In this document: in pieces, positions 28,975-39,835 of the stretch
How the letters are laid out: every line of letters starts with the position of its first letter
Position numbering within the stretch: the stretch's first letter is position 1
NCBI GenBank assembly: GCA_937625935.1
Contig: OW569353.1
Location: 548,121 to 612,120, forward strand
DNA: 64,000 bases
DNA from: Tetramitus jugosus
Lineage: Eukaryota > Heterolobosea > Eutetramitea > Acrasida > Vahlkampfiidae
Reading direction: 5' to 3'
Notes under the pieces: generated by a model
The model's input: only the letters and a program-made list of their open reading frames with translations
Database searches by the model: none
What the model was told of the DNA's origin: nothing
Translations under genes and position numbers: made by a program

Positions 28975-31626
28975 CTACCGACTGCTGGTTGACCTTGTCG
29001 ACAGGTACTGAATAGGAACATTATCGGCTGTGTGCGAGGGTGAATCAGGTTTCTTTTGTCCAAATCTGACAACCTCTATGACTCCTGGTTTTGTGTTTGT
29101 GTCTTCTTGGAAACGATTGCTGCCAGTGAACTTGTTTGTCAGAACGATTTTTGGATAGATGAGTACGGCCCTGTACAGACACATGGTGATATTCTCTGTG
29201 ACCTGCAAGTTGCGTAATCGAGGAGAGCCTCGACTAGACCCTCCTCCAAGGGCTCCATTCAACTGGAAAGCTTTTTTCAAGTACATGAAGATATCTTGAT
29301 CAGATAATTTGTTCTTCCAGTCTGGAAGTGTCCATACATCTATTATTGCCTCAATCATTTGTTGGGTGGGCAATATGGTTGTGGAGCCGCTCATGAGCCT
29401 GTCCCAATACTTAGTAGCATTCACAATCTTCTGTTTTGCAGCATAGTTACAAATGATGATTTGATACTCTTCCTGACTTAGCTCTCCCTCTGAATTCATG
29501 ATTCTCAACACATACATTATCATCTGATCGGTTGACTTTTCAAATAAATATTTTAAGAGACTGGCTCTCGTGATTGGATGCTGCATGTTTAACCTTTCTT
29601 GAATAGATTCGAGCGTTCCCACATTCCGTACATATATGATGGCCAGGGTTTTGGCAGTTGGTCTCAACCCTGAGTACTTCTTTCGTACTGCGTCCCATAG
29701 CGAATACACGTCCTCTATCTTCAAAACTCGAGACATGGTGTTCATCACAGTCTCCGAAGGCATGATATTATCCTCATGTATCATGGTGATAAACAATTGT
29801 TTTGCGTGCCGTCGTAGATAATGCATGAGCAGTTCGTAGGTGACAGCATTGCACTGCACCTTACAAGGTAATTGAACCATGAATTCGTCATCCTCCTGTG
29901 AGTAGTTCTCTTTATCAACATTTCTCATTTGTTGATAAATTCTATAAGCATTGTTGGGCTTTCCAATCAAGCAATATGCTTCAATGAGCAAGGAACAAGT
30001 CACTGTATCGGGTAGCAGAGAATTTTGAAGAGTAAGCTCTTTAAAATACCGCAACATCGTTGTAATTGCCTCTGTTCCTGTTGAGCGCTTGTTCTTGAAT
30101 CGTTTCAACTGATATGTCATGAGTGTATTAAAAGTACAAACATCAACCTTCAATCTCCTATTCTGTATCAATTTTTCTGCCTTGTGTACTTTATCCTGAT
30201 CCAAATAACACTTCAATAAAATGTTTACTGTCGTTTGATCCATCCTCACATTGTTTTCTTTCATCACGTCCACTAATTCATCTACTTGCTTATATCTCTT
30301 ATCCTTTACCAATCCATCCATAAATATGTTGTATTCATATACATCTGGTGCCACATCTTCATCTCCATTCAACTGATATGTCTTGTGCTGCAAATTGAAT
30401 AGATCAAGCGCAATGCGAAGCATAGGAGGATTCGATAAACCACACAATTGGATCCAACTCTCAATCAAAGTAAACGTCAAGAACTCTGCTCCATCAATCT
30501 TCTTTCTCCTTTCCCAAGAAGGTAGTGGATCGGTCGTTCGAATTCTACCTTTGGAATAATCCAAGAATCCCTTAATTAACGTACTGTAGGTCACTGCAGA
30601 CGGCATAACTCCACCAATTTGCATATCAATCAAAGCTTTCAACGCGTCTTGCATCTGACCCTCCTTCGCATACATGCCAATCACCATCGTGTAACTCGCA
30701 ACACAAGGATATATCAAATGCCTCTCCACAACTGTATTAAACAAGTGAATTGCTTCGCGATACATGTGTGTATTGTCGGCACCTTGCAACATGATTCTCA
30801 AAGTTTGTTCATTCGGTTTCATGCGATCCGATTCAATCAACGACCGAAATAATGAAATAATCTTTTCTCCATCACTAAACACTTGCATCAGTGCGTTCAT
30901 GTGATCCAGAGTAATCGATTCTGGTCCACAATACCTCTTCATGAGTTCCAACACAGCAAACAAGCCAATTTCATTCTTTTGATGCGCACAAATCAAAAAA
31001 ACTTCATTCAAAATATCATCACAATCACTCACGTCCAATTCACCTCGATTCGACACTTCTTCAAGCACCCTGAGCGCTGTTTTTGAGTCTGTATGAAACT
31101 GCAACAACAATTTTGCTTTGGCCTTTGATTCCATGCGAGGTTTTGAGTTTATTTTCATTGTTTCTCTGTTTCTCAAGTTGTTGTTGTTGTTCTGGTTGTG
31201 ATTTGTTGTCCATGTTGATGTTGATGATGATGAGTGATTGGATGACGTATCACCAGGGTAATAAAGCTTATAGACTTTATTTTGATCATATTCCTCTCCT
31301 TCTTCATATTCTTCTCTGTGCCTTGATGATGAGCCATAGCGTTGATCATGTGTACCACAGTTGTTGGAGTGATAGGCGCATTTTTGTTGTTGTTGTTGTT
31401 GATTTGTGTGTCTAGATAGAGGTTTGATCGGTGAGTGGTAATAATGGTGGTGGTGATGACGATGATGATGATGATGAAAATATCGATACAGTGATGGATG
31501 AGTGAATGCACGATGAATCATGGCTGACGTTGAGCATTTGGTGAATAGTGATGCTGTGATTTTCATTCTGTAATGTGATGACGGTGCTGCCAAAGAGACA
31601 AGAGTGATGGTGGTGGAGGAATGCAT
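28975..31626 (-). CDS. Pentatricopeptide repeat (PPR) protein, probably mitochondrial
   Basis: An 883-residue protein whose region from about residue 210 to 700 is a helical-repeat array with PPR features. Examples are ASYTMVIGMYAKEGQMQDAL, then MQIGGVMPSAVTYSTLIKGF, and EYNIFMDGLVKDKRYKQVDE followed by VTCSLLIEAYCLIGKPNNAY. PPR proteins bind organelle RNA and control its processing, editing, stability or translation. The N-terminus is basic and acid-poor, followed by His- and Gln-rich low complexity, consistent with a mitochondrial presequence. The ATG at the complement of 31624-31626 is the first in frame. Downstream DYW or SMR domains are not seen. Heterolobosean mitochondria carry C-to-U editing with PPR proteins (known for Naegleria), but this protein lacks the DYW editing domain. 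Confidence 0.85.
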   Translation of the reverse strand: MHSSTTITLVSLAAPSSHYRMKITASLFTKCSTSAMIHRAFTHPSLYRYFHHHHHRHHHHHYYHSPIKPLSRHTNQQQQQQKCAYHSNNCGTHDQRYGSSSRHREEYEEGEEYDQNKVYKLYYPGDTSSNHSSSSTSTWTTNHNQNNNNNLRNRETMKINSKPRMESKAKAKLLLQFHTDSKTALRVLEEVSNRGELDVSDCDDILNEVFLICAHQKNEIGLFAVLELMKRYCGPESITLDHMNALMQVFSDGEKIISLFRSLIESDRMKPNEQTLRIMLQGADNTHMYREAIHLFNTVVERHLIYPCVASYTMVIGMYAKEGQMQDALKALIDMQIGGVMPSAVTYSTLIKGFLDYSKGRIRTTDPLPSWERRKKIDGAEFLTFTLIESWIQLCGLSNPPMLRIALDLFNLQHKTYQLNGDEDVAPDVYEYNIFMDGLVKDKRYKQVDELVDVMKENNVRMDQTTVNILLKCYLDQDKVHKAEKLIQNRRLKVDVCTFNTLMTYQLKRFKNKRSTGTEAITTMLRYFKELTLQNSLLPDTVTCSLLIEAYCLIGKPNNAYRIYQQMRNVDKENYSQEDDEFMVQLPCKVQCNAVTYELLMHYLRRHAKQLFITMIHEDNIMPSETVMNTMSRVLKIEDVYSLWDAVRKKYSGLRPTAKTLAIIYVRNVGTLESIQERLNMQHPITRASLLKYLFEKSTDQMIMYVLRIMNSEGELSQEEYQIIICNYAAKQKIVNATKYWDRLMSGSTTILPTQQMIEAIIDVWTLPDWKNKLSDQDIFMYLKKAFQLNGALGGGSSRGSPRLRNLQVTENITMCLYRAVLIYPKIVLTNKFTGSNRFQEDTNTKPGVIEVVRFGQKKPDSPSHTADNVPIQYLSTRSTSSR

Positions 31627-31802
31627 GATGTTATGCACGAAAGCTTTCCACAAGAATTTGATTGTTTTGCGCGCTTTTTTTTCGGTGTTTTTGTTGGTGG
31701 TGGTCTCTTTGTTTGTGCGTCGTGTCTGAATACAATTGTGAATCAACGACAGGGTGTTGTAACCAAAAAAGCTTTATCAAAGAGAGCAGTCACATTCACT
31801 CT

Positions 31803-34800
31803 TCAATCATGGAACAATAAATAACTGATGGAGAACACGGGAGCTGAATTCTTACCTCCTACTAAGCAAGTAAACAGATCGCTCATGATTTTTGAACCAT
31901 CCTTGGCACGACAGCCAACCTTGCATCTAAAGCTCTTACGTGGAGCAGGAGCTGCACGCAACAACTTGGTTAACTGTGAGACGACCATGGAATAAAATTC
32001 TGGATGCACAACATCCTCCCATCTCTCCAATTTCTCAAACAAGTCTGCTGGATCATATCCCAACCGATCGAGCAGCGTCTTGTTCAAACTGATGATTCTA
32101 CCACCAGGGAAACACAACATGATACCAAAGCTAGATGAATCCATCTCATTCTTGTTTTCCATGAGTTGACAGAGCTCAATATAACTCTTTTCAACATTGT
32201 TTGGTCTTCGTTCTTGAGAATTTAAAGTTCCGGGCTCTGCTGGAATCGATACGTCGCTGAATGATGCTGATGGTGGTGCTGAACTACTAGCAGAAGTACC
32301 TGGAGCACCCGTGCCTCTCTTGAGGGTGATAATCATCTCCTCCAATTGAACTCGCATATTTTCGTTCACTGCCGTTAGCAATGCAATTGCATTTGACTTT
32401 CTACCAGTTTCATATCTCAACTGCATATTCTCTCTTCGCAAGTGTTCAATCTCTTCATCCTTATCCTTGAATATAGTTTTCATTTGTTGTTCTTCTCTGC
32501 TCTTGACAATTTCTTGTTGTTGATGACTGTTTTGAAGCATGAGTGACGAAGCAAAACCCTTGTTCACAAATTCAATAAATGATAATTGACTGCCACCTGT
32601 GCTCTTTGGTTCTCCGTTGCTGTCAATTTTCTCCATTGTACGAACAGATTCCTCGACAATCTTTTTGATTTCGCTGTCTACTCCCTTCATGACTGCCTCA
32701 GTTGTCTTCATCTTTTGTTCAAGACTAATTCCTGTTGAGTCTGCTGCAACAACTGAACCGCTGCTACTAGTGCTGCTACTTGGTGCTTCAGTGCTGCTCG
32801 ATGGAACCTCACTAATCGCATCTTCAATAGCATTCAAGTCAACAGTATGCTTGTCGCTCGGTGGTACTTGGCGAGTAGGTAAGGCAGTGGTGGATTTATC
32901 CTCTGCAACTGGCGGAATGACATTCGCAGGTCCTGAACTGGGAATCTCTGCAACGCGATCTGTTGTTGTTGATGGAGCAGATGGAACGACTGGTGGTTGA
33001 AGCATTGCAGCTCCTTGATCCGGTGCAACAGGTTTGTACACTGGCTGTGGATAATTCATTTGAGACAATGGAGGTGAAGTCAAATCGATTGGCTCATTTG
33101 CATGATTCATAGATGCTAAACTAGAATTGGATTGTGATGCCTTCAAGGCGTTGTCTTCACTATTGACTGATGATGAAGGTTCAGTGTCTGCATCAGTGTT
33201 TAACGACGAGAAAATAAAGTTAATGGGAGATAGAGAACCAAAGAAGGCACTGTCTTCCAGAAAGGCACCTGGTGATGGCAAATTACTGAGACTCAAATCC
33301 GACGGTGTTGTCGCTCCGTCTCTCTGCGGACTATATCCATCGAACACTGGTGTACCAAACATGCTGCGCTCTCCAGTTCCGGTACTTGCAACATTCAAAT
33401 TCGGATTGTGAATATAGAATGTGTCATGAGAGTTCATGAGAATGGATGCGAGTTGTTGAATTTCAGGAGGTTGATTTTGGAATAGTGATGCATCGATCAT
33501 GGGTACAGACGATTTTGGTTGTTGTTGTTGTTGTGGAGGCATTGTCATCATGTTTGCCGGATACATTGTTGATTGCAGTGATGAGTGTTGTTGTCGTTGC
33601 AATGGGTGCGATTGCTGATGTTGTAGTTGATGCGGTTGAAGAGACATGGGACCACCAGCACCAGAAATCATCATTGATGGTGGAATATTGTTCATACTAC
33701 CATTGTGATTATTCATGTTTGATGGTACGACATTCATCATATTGTTCGACTGTTGTTCAGCATAGTTTGAAGGAGCTGATGCTGTCAATGCTGTTGTTGT
33801 CGTTGCTGTTGCGATTGATGTGGATGCATCGACATTGTTTTGTACTTTTCTTCTCTTTTTTGCAGATGATGATACTCCATCGGTAACACTACCAGAATCA
33901 GATGAAGTCACTGTTGTTGTTGCCTTCTTCTTGGCCGATCCTCGTTTCTTGACTGGTTTTGTGCTCTCTGATGAATCATTGTCGCCTAATGCTGCGACCG
34001 ATGAAGGTGATGCATCATCTGCTGCTCCATCATCCTTGTCAGCCTTCTTTTTCCTGCCTCTCTTCTTGCCCTGAACATCGACACATGGAAGACCGTGTGC
34101 CATACATCTGGAACAAGGTCTCTGGTCCTCGCAACACGCATGAGCTTTTCTACAATTGACACAGGCTAATTTTGCGACTCTTCTCGGCCTCTTCAATGAC
34201 ATGTCAGAATTTAAATCTGAAGTGGGAGAGTCTGGTGGTTGACTGTGAGGAGAAGGTGTATCATTATTTCTTGATACAGCAGCAGCAGAAGCACTTGTAG
34301 CATTAGTAGGAGTACCATTGGTGGTCAATGGTGTTGGTGTTGTTGTCGTAGAAGAAGCACTCAATTGTTGAGATATCATTGCCATTGATGAAGGCGATGA
34401 TGACATGGGTGGTAATTGTTGTTGCACAAAGTGTTGTTGCTGTTGTTGTTGAGGAGAGTGAGAATAAGAAGCAGAAGAAGAAGAAGGAGGATATGGATGA
34501 TTACCATGAACGGAAGAATTGAGTGATGGTGGAGGTGGAGGAGCTCCACCATGGCTGCTCAAGTGTTGTGTATGATGAGAATGAGGATGAGGAGAGTGAT
34601 GAGGATGATGATGGTGCGGAGGAGAGAGATGGGCATGAGGATGATGTGAATGATGAGAGTAAGAATGTGGTTGCGGTTGTGGTTGTTGTTGTTGGTGGTG
34701 GTGATGATGATGAGAAGGATGGTGATGAGTTGTTGTTGTTGATGGATTCAATGAAGAATACAGTTGTTTGGATGGTGAAACATTACTACTGCTAGTGCCA

Positions 34801-35081
34801 CTACTACTGCTACTAGGTTGAGAATAAGAGGATGAGGAGGATGAAGACGTTGGTGGCATTGATGAATGATGATAATGACCACTACCACTACCACCTCGCT
34901 GCTGTTGTTGTGCAAAAATGTATGGTTGTTGATTGGGTGGTATGTACATGTTGTGAGGTGGAGCAGCAGCACCTATTGTACCATTACTACTATTGTTGTT
35001 GTTGTTGTTGTTACCCTCATGTTGTTGTTGATGATGAGTATGGTGTTGTTGTTGTTGTTGTTGAAGGTGATGGTTTTGCAT
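31803..35081 (-). CDS. Zn2Cys6 binuclear-cluster transcription factor with C-terminal PAS domain
   Basis: A 1,092-residue protein. Residues 1-290 are Gln/His/Ser/Pro low complexity. A fungal-type zinc cluster spans C307 to C333 (ACVNCRKAHACCEDQRPCSR, then CMAHGLPC) with a basic linker GKKRGRKKK. Residues about 890-930 form a coiled coil (KDKDEEIEHLRRENMQLRYE), and the last 120 residues resemble a PAS domain (FGIMLCFPGGRIISLNKTLL, RLGYDPADLFEKLERW). The combination recalls the fungal AcuK/ERT1 regulators of gluconeogenesis, though orthology is not shown. The final codons run through a strong splice donor (GGAG|GTAAGA, donor at 31830), so the true C-terminus may be spliced. The start is the complement of 35079-35081. 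Confidence 0.82.
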   Translation of the reverse strand: MQNHHLQQQQQQHHTHHQQQHEGNNNNNNNSSNGTIGAAAPPHNMYIPPNQQPYIFAQQQQRGGSGSGHYHHSSMPPTSSSSSSSYSQPSSSSSGTSSSNVSPSKQLYSSLNPSTTTTHHHPSHHHHHHQQQQPQPQPHSYSHHSHHPHAHLSPPHHHHPHHSPHPHSHHTQHLSSHGGAPPPPPSLNSSVHGNHPYPPSSSSASYSHSPQQQQQQHFVQQQLPPMSSSPSSMAMISQQLSASSTTTTPTPLTTNGTPTNATSASAAAVSRNNDTPSPHSQPPDSPTSDLNSDMSLKRPRRVAKLACVNCRKAHACCEDQRPCSRCMAHGLPCVDVQGKKRGRKKKADKDDGAADDASPSSVAALGDNDSSESTKPVKKRGSAKKKATTTVTSSDSGSVTDGVSSSAKKRRKVQNNVDASTSIATATTTTALTASAPSNYAEQQSNNMMNVVPSNMNNHNGSMNNIPPSMMISGAGGPMSLQPHQLQHQQSHPLQRQQHSSLQSTMYPANMMTMPPQQQQQPKSSVPMIDASLFQNQPPEIQQLASILMNSHDTFYIHNPNLNVASTGTGERSMFGTPVFDGYSPQRDGATTPSDLSLSNLPSPGAFLEDSAFFGSLSPINFIFSSLNTDADTEPSSSVNSEDNALKASQSNSSLASMNHANEPIDLTSPPLSQMNYPQPVYKPVAPDQGAAMLQPPVVPSAPSTTTDRVAEIPSSGPANVIPPVAEDKSTTALPTRQVPPSDKHTVDLNAIEDAISEVPSSSTEAPSSSTSSSGSVVAADSTGISLEQKMKTTEAVMKGVDSEIKKIVEESVRTMEKIDSNGEPKSTGGSQLSFIEFVNKGFASSLMLQNSHQQQEIVKSREEQQMKTIFKDKDEEIEHLRRENMQLRYETGRKSNAIALLTAVNENMRVQLEEMIITLKRGTGAPGTSASSSAPPSASFSDVSIPAEPGTLNSQERRPNNVEKSYIELCQLMENKNEMDSSSFGIMLCFPGGRIISLNKTLLDRLGYDPADLFEKLERWEDVVHPEFYSMVVSQLTKLLRAAPAPRKSFRCKVGCRAKDGSKIMSDLFTCLVGGKNSAPVFSISYLLFHD

Positions 35082-35381
35082 GATTGTGTGGTGAAGCAGA
35101 AGTCACTTGTTTGTCTGTCGTCACACTGTGTCGTCGTAGTAGTAGTGTTTTGTTGTATCAAGTGCGAGAACGTGTGCGAGACCTGCTGTTGTTGCTGTGC
35201 TTTTTTTTTGATTTGTTGTTATTGCGGTAGTGCGCAAGTTCATCTTGGGTTTTTTTGATTCCGACGGGCGTTGGTGATTGATTGATTTGTACAGGTGGTG
35301 TGAACTCCGGATCACATACTTTTGTATAAACCGTTTTTGACGAATGGATTTGAATAAAGAAAAGTTCTGCTGCTGAGCGAT

Positions 35382-36980
35382 TTAATTCAAATAGGTCTCA
35401 CTGATAAAAGGCTTGGCAACATTCCACACTTGACCTGTCCGGATAAGCTCATGCACTGCTTCGATATCTGGAGTCATGAATCTATCCTTGTCATAGTATG
35501 AAACCTTGCTTCTGACCAAGCTGTAAACAGCTTCGAGTGCTGGTGATGTCTTGAGAGGTCTGTGGAAATCCAAAGCCTGGCATGCACACAACAATTCAAT
35601 GGCAACCACGTACTCGACATTCTCGACGATTTGAAGTGCCTTGACAGAGCTGAATCCCCCCATGGAAACGTGATCTTCTTGAGAAGCAGAAGTGGAAAGA
35701 GTGTCATTGGATGAAGGATGCACCAAAACCTTATTCTCTGAAGTAAGTGCAGATGCTGTACAGTGAGCAATCATGAATCCAGAGTTGAGTCCACCACTCT
35801 TGACCAAGAATGCTGGCAGCTCGCTGAGTGAGGAATCTAGCATTCTTGCAATTCTTCTCTCTGAAATATTGGCAATCTCCTGAATTCCAATGGCTCCATA
35901 GTCCATGCATTTGGCTGGATACTCACCATGGAAATTACCTCCGGACACAATATGCTCATTCCATCCTTCAATCTCACTTCCATTTACATCGCTAAACACC
36001 ATAGGATTATCAGTTCCACTGTTCAATTCTGTCTCCAATATACCCTTGCAGAATGCAATTGTGTCATGAACGATACCATGAACTTGTGGTGTGCATCTGA
36101 GTGTGTAGGCATCTTGAACACGATTGCAGTTCTTGTGTGACTCTGCAATCTCTGATTGCTTTGAATTCTCATCAAATAATAGGCATCTTAATCTACCTGC
36201 CACTTGTTGTTGTCCGTTGTGTCGGCGAGCACGATGTATTCTAGCATCAAATGCCTTGTTGCTTCCCTTGAGAGCTTCAATGCTCACACCAGCAACAACA
36301 TCAGCTTGCTTTGCGCACAAATCAGCTCTGTAGAGTGCCTCTGCTCCCAATGCAGCAATAAATTGAGTTCCATTAATCAATGCCAATCCTTCCTTTGCTT
36401 CCAATGTAATTGGCTTCAAATTGTTTTGGGCCAATACTTGATCCGCTGGTTCATATTGTTGTGACAATGGGTTCCACATTTTGCCCTCTCCCATCATACC
36501 CAATGCAACATGACTCAAAGGTGCCAAATCACCACTCGCACCCACAGTTCCCTTCTCCGGAACAAATGGAATGCAATTCTTGTTCAGTGCATCCACCATT
36601 CTCATCATTGTTTCCAAGCGAATACCAGAAAAGCCCTTGGCCAAAACATTGATTCTCAATGCCAATAACATTCTTGCTCTCTCAACAGTCAATGGCTTAC
36701 CGACACCTGCCGCATGACTTCTAATTAAATTTTGTTGCAGAGTTTCAAGGTCCTGAGGGTTGATGGTCACTCGGGCAAACTGACCAAAACCAGTATTGAT
36801 ACCATATTTGACAATGTCCTTGTTCAAAATGTCTTCAATGACCTTTCTTGACTCAATGACCTTGTTCTTTGATTCTTCCGATACGGAAACAAGGGTATGA
36901 TGATAGCCAATGTGATAAAGCTCTTCGCAGGTCAGGTCTTCACCATTCAATAGAATAATTTCTGTGGATGAGGATGGCAT
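35382..36980 (-). CDS. HAL: Histidine ammonia-lyase
   Basis: The full-length 532-residue protein matches bacterial and animal HAL in size and motifs. The autocatalytic MIO cofactor triad A148-S149-G150 lies in [19 protein letters not shown]. The N-terminal block [15 protein letters not shown] holds the catalytic Tyr60. Downstream are [33 protein letters not shown] and [23 protein letters not shown] converts L-histidine to trans-urocanate and ammonia, the first step of histidine breakdown. The start ATG (complement of 36978-36980) is at the expected position. No other histidine-pathway gene is adjacent, as expected in a eukaryote. Confidence 0.95.
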   Translation of the reverse strand: MPSSSTEIILLNGEDLTCEELYHIGYHHTLVSVSEESKNKVIESRKVIEDILNKDIVKYGINTGFGQFARVTINPQDLETLQQNLIRSHAAGVGKPLTVERARMLLALRINVLAKGFSGIRLETMMRMVDALNKNCIPFVPEKGTVGASGDLAPLSHVALGMMGEGKMWNPLSQQYEPADQVLAQNNLKPITLEAKEGLALINGTQFIAALGAEALYRADLCAKQADVVAGVSIEALKGSNKAFDARIHRARRHNGQQQVAGRLRCLLFDENSKQSEIAESHKNCNRVQDAYTLRCTPQVHGIVHDTIAFCKGILETELNSGTDNPMVFSDVNGSEIEGWNEHIVSGGNFHGEYPAKCMDYGAIGIQEIANISERRIARMLDSSLSELPAFLVKSGGLNSGFMIAHCTASALTSENKVLVHPSSNDTLSTSASQEDHVSMGGFSSVKALQIVENVEYVVAIELLCACQALDFHRPLKTSPALEAVYSLVRSKVSYYDKDRFMTPDIEAVHELIRTGQVWNVAKPFISETYLN

Positions 36981-37530
36981 GGTGATGTGTTATTATTATT
37001 ATTTGTGTTTCTGTTGTTGTGTGGGTTGCTTATGTTTCTTTTTTATTTTGATTGAGTGGATTTTTTGGGGAGATTAGCGCACGTGTTCTGATTTGGAATG
37101 CCCGCGCTTACAACTGGAATGTTTCCGGTCAGGTGAGCTAAATCGTTGGTGAGTAGGAGTCACGGCGAATGAAACTATGGGTATTTGGATGTGAGAATAC
37201 ATTGCGTCGACGCATGTGAGTTGAGCATTGTTTGCCATGACAAATATGTTTTGGAATTCGCTCAAAAAATCAAGCATGTATTTCAAGGACGATTGTCCAC
37301 CAAGACATCACAACACTCATCAATCAGCTTCCAGATTCATTTTCATTCAGTTCTACATGAGGTGATAAGCGACAAACATGTTGCACTCTTGTCATTGCTT
37401 TCCGCCAAGAAGAAACGCAAAAAACATTTGTTGAACGTTCAATGAACATCAGGTTGGTCAACCAAAAATTCGCAAAACGAAATTCAAAAAAAACAACAAA
37501 AGAGAAACAAACAAAGCCACAACATTAATA
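36981..37530. promoter_or_regulatory. Divergent intergenic region between HAL and eS27
   Basis: This 550-bp region should hold both promoters and the A/C-rich eS27 leader (AAACAACAAAAGAGAAACAA). Two short frames (37074-37277 minus, 37185-37445 plus) do not look like conserved proteins. Nothing else is seen. Confidence 0.45.
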
Positions 37531-37875
37531 ATGGTATGTTATTTTATTTTTCACTTCATGGACGAGATCCATTTCATGAATGAACAGTCATTAATCCATG
37601 TGTTGCGTCACGCTCAATAGGGATTCCTCGAAGAAGATTTACTCTATCCATCTGCTCAAAACGAAGCAAGAAAGCACAAGTTGAAGAGATTGGTACCAAA
37701 GCCAGACTCCTACTTCATGGATGTCAAGTGCCCAGGATGCTACGCAATCACCACCGTTTTCTCCCATGCTAAGACCGTCGTTCTCTGCGGAAGCTGCTCC
37801 ACTGTCTTGTGCCAACCAACTGGTGGTAAGGCTAGATTGACCGAAGGATGCTCCTTCAGAAGAAAGCCAGAGTAA
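37531..37875 (+). CDS. RPS27: 40S ribosomal protein eS27 (RPS27), intron directly after the ATG
   Basis: Exon 1 contributes only the ATG (37531-37533). An 87-nt intron (37534-37620) starts GTATGT and ends CAATAG. Exon 2 is 37621-37875. The 85-residue product begins [20 protein letters not shown] and contains the four-cysteine zinc ribbon ([13 protein letters not shown] then [16 protein letters not shown]), ending [12 protein letters not shown], a near-universal eS27 C-terminus. It is a component of the 40S subunit. The boundary is forced by the reading frame and by alignment of the N-terminus with known eS27. Coding sequence shows preferred codons such as AAG and TCC, as expected for a highly expressed gene. 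Confidence 0.94.
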
Positions 37876-38038
37876 ATTCTGATTAAAAATTGTCTTTTCC
37901 ATTTATTTGCATCTCACGATTATTCTTCTTATGATGTTGTTGGCTCTCTCTGGACCCGAAATTTTGCGTTTTCACATGGAAGATTCTACCTATGCTCGGT
38001 TGGAACAACGCGTTTATTAAGAGTCAGTTTATTTATAT

Positions 38039-39206
38039 TTACAGGATTTCCCTCAACTTTTCTTTCTGTTCTTGTGATAGATACTTTGGGAATATGATGT
38101 TGAACTTGATGATCAAGTCACCTTTCTTGCCTGGTTCCTTGGATATTGGCATGCCTTCACCCTTGACAACCTTCTGATAGCCAGGTGAGACAATTTCATT
38201 GATTGGTATGCGCAACATTCTATCGTCCAGTGTGGACAGTTCAACTGTAGTTCCGGTCAGTGCCTCTGCCAGTGTAATATTTCTTGTGTGGATCAAATCG
38301 TTCTTCTCTCTGACAAAGCGGTCATGAGGCTTCTCGTGCAATTCAAAGACAATATCAGCGGGTATGACGCCTGGAGCTTGATCTCCCTCCTTTTCGAATC
38401 GAACTTTGGTTCCCTTCTTAAATCCAGGCTTAATCGTAAAGGTCAACACCTTCTCTTGTGGAGATGTAGAGTTGTCAGGATTCAAAACTTTCTTTGTCAC
38501 TTTTATCCTCTTTGTTTTACCCTTGTACAAATCCTCCAATGAGCAATTGAGTGGATAGACAACTGCAGGTGCTTGTTTTGGGGCTTTTGGTTGACCGCCC
38601 ATTCCGCCCATACGAGCTCCAAATGGATGACCACCTCTACCACCCATGCCTCCCATTCCACCCATGCCGCCCATACCACCAAACGCATCCTCATCATCCA
38701 TTCCAAATCCACCTCCACCACCAAACATGCCGCCAAATGGACTGGAGCCACCAAAGAATTGAGAAAATATTTCATCGGCATTTCCTCTGGTAAATGTAAA
38801 GGAGGCACCACCTGGTCCACCGCCTCCCATTCCACCCATACCTCCCTTCAATCCCTCTTCACCATACTGATCATAAATGGACTTTTTCTTTGAGTCACTG
38901 AGAACTTCATAGGCCTCACCAATTTCTTTGAATTTGTTTTCCGCAGCTTCCTTATTGTCTGGATTACGATCGGGATGCCACTTCATTGCTAGCTTACGGT
39001 AACTGGATATAGTAGTAAACAGATCGATTCAAAATGAAAGAGACAAAAAACATCATCATGATGTACAATCAGTTAGTTTGACACAAATTGTTTTTGCGAT
39101 CGCTATATGACAAGCTAAAAGCTATCGATATTACATACGCTTTCTTTATCTCTTCTGGAGTAGCTGATCGCTCAACTCCGAGAATCTTATAATAATCTAG
39201 ACCCAT
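38039..39206 (-). CDS. DnaJ/Hsp40 co-chaperone, type B (DNAJB1/Sis1-like), two exons
   Basis: Exon 1 is 39139-39206 and exon 2 is 38039-39002. The 136-nt intron (39003-39138) begins GTATGT and ends TATCCAG. The 343-residue product has a J domain at residues 1-70 with H32-P33-D34 ([10 protein letters not shown]). A Gly/Met/Phe-rich region follows with GGMGGMGG repeats (residues about 75-150), then two beta-barrel substrate-binding domains ([40 protein letters not shown]). There is no CxxCxGxG zinc region, so it is type B. It stimulates Hsp70 ATPase activity and delivers clients in the cytosol or nucleus. The C-terminus ends after the dimerisation helix ([14 protein letters not shown]). Confidence 0.93.
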
Positions 39207-39835
39207 TGTATTGTTTGTTGTTGATCTGTCTTGTATATATCTATTGTTTTTTGCTCAGAGGTTATCTCACAATGTTCTTTTTGTGATATAGATCGTGTTC
39301 TTCTGATGTGCTAGCTTCTCTGATTGTCGGCTTCTGTTCTCGCGAGTGTGCCAAATTTTTTTGCTTCACAAGAGCCAATGTATTTTTAATACGACAACTT
39401 CCTCGGAATTTTGATCGGAAAGTAAAGATGAAATGAGCTCCGGGCTACCACATGATGTTCTTCCATGGTTATGTGAAGAGACAATATGATTGGAAATTGC
39501 TGGTCCTTAGTTCTGAGATGTTTGAAGAATTCCGTTTAACACCTTGGTCTGGATATCATATCGAAACGGTCTGGATCTACGGACAGTTTTCATCTCAACC
39601 TTGTGTTCTCTTCATCCCAAAGCTCTAGAGAGCATGCTTGCCAAACATTTGTGACAACATCATGTTGCATCGTCGTTCCTGTCCTAAACATGCACATGGC
39701 TCACAAAAAAAATTTGGTGAAATTTCAACGAGTTGACTCATCGAACTCATTGAACGAAAGTCAACCGAGCAAAATTTTCCAAAAAATCAAACAAACGAAA
39801 AACAAAGTCATAAACCAACAACAACATCATACACA
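39207..39835. other. Divergent intergenic region between DnaJ and eS17, with one small open frame
   Basis: This 629-bp region should hold two promoters. A 58-codon plus-strand frame at 39452-39628 has an unusually protein-like, aromatic-rich composition (FFHGYVKRQYDWKLLVLSSE) but no recognisable family. It is not called as a gene. The eS17 leader near 39780-39835 is A/C-rich. Confidence 0.4.

Noticed and set aside
34523-35258. Several plus-strand frames rich in Val and Cys opposite the zinc-cluster gene
   Set aside because: They arise from the complement of CAA/CAT-type repeats encoding Gln and His runs.
37074-37445. Two opposing short frames between HAL and eS27
   Set aside because: No domain, weak start context, and they overlap each other in a likely promoter region.
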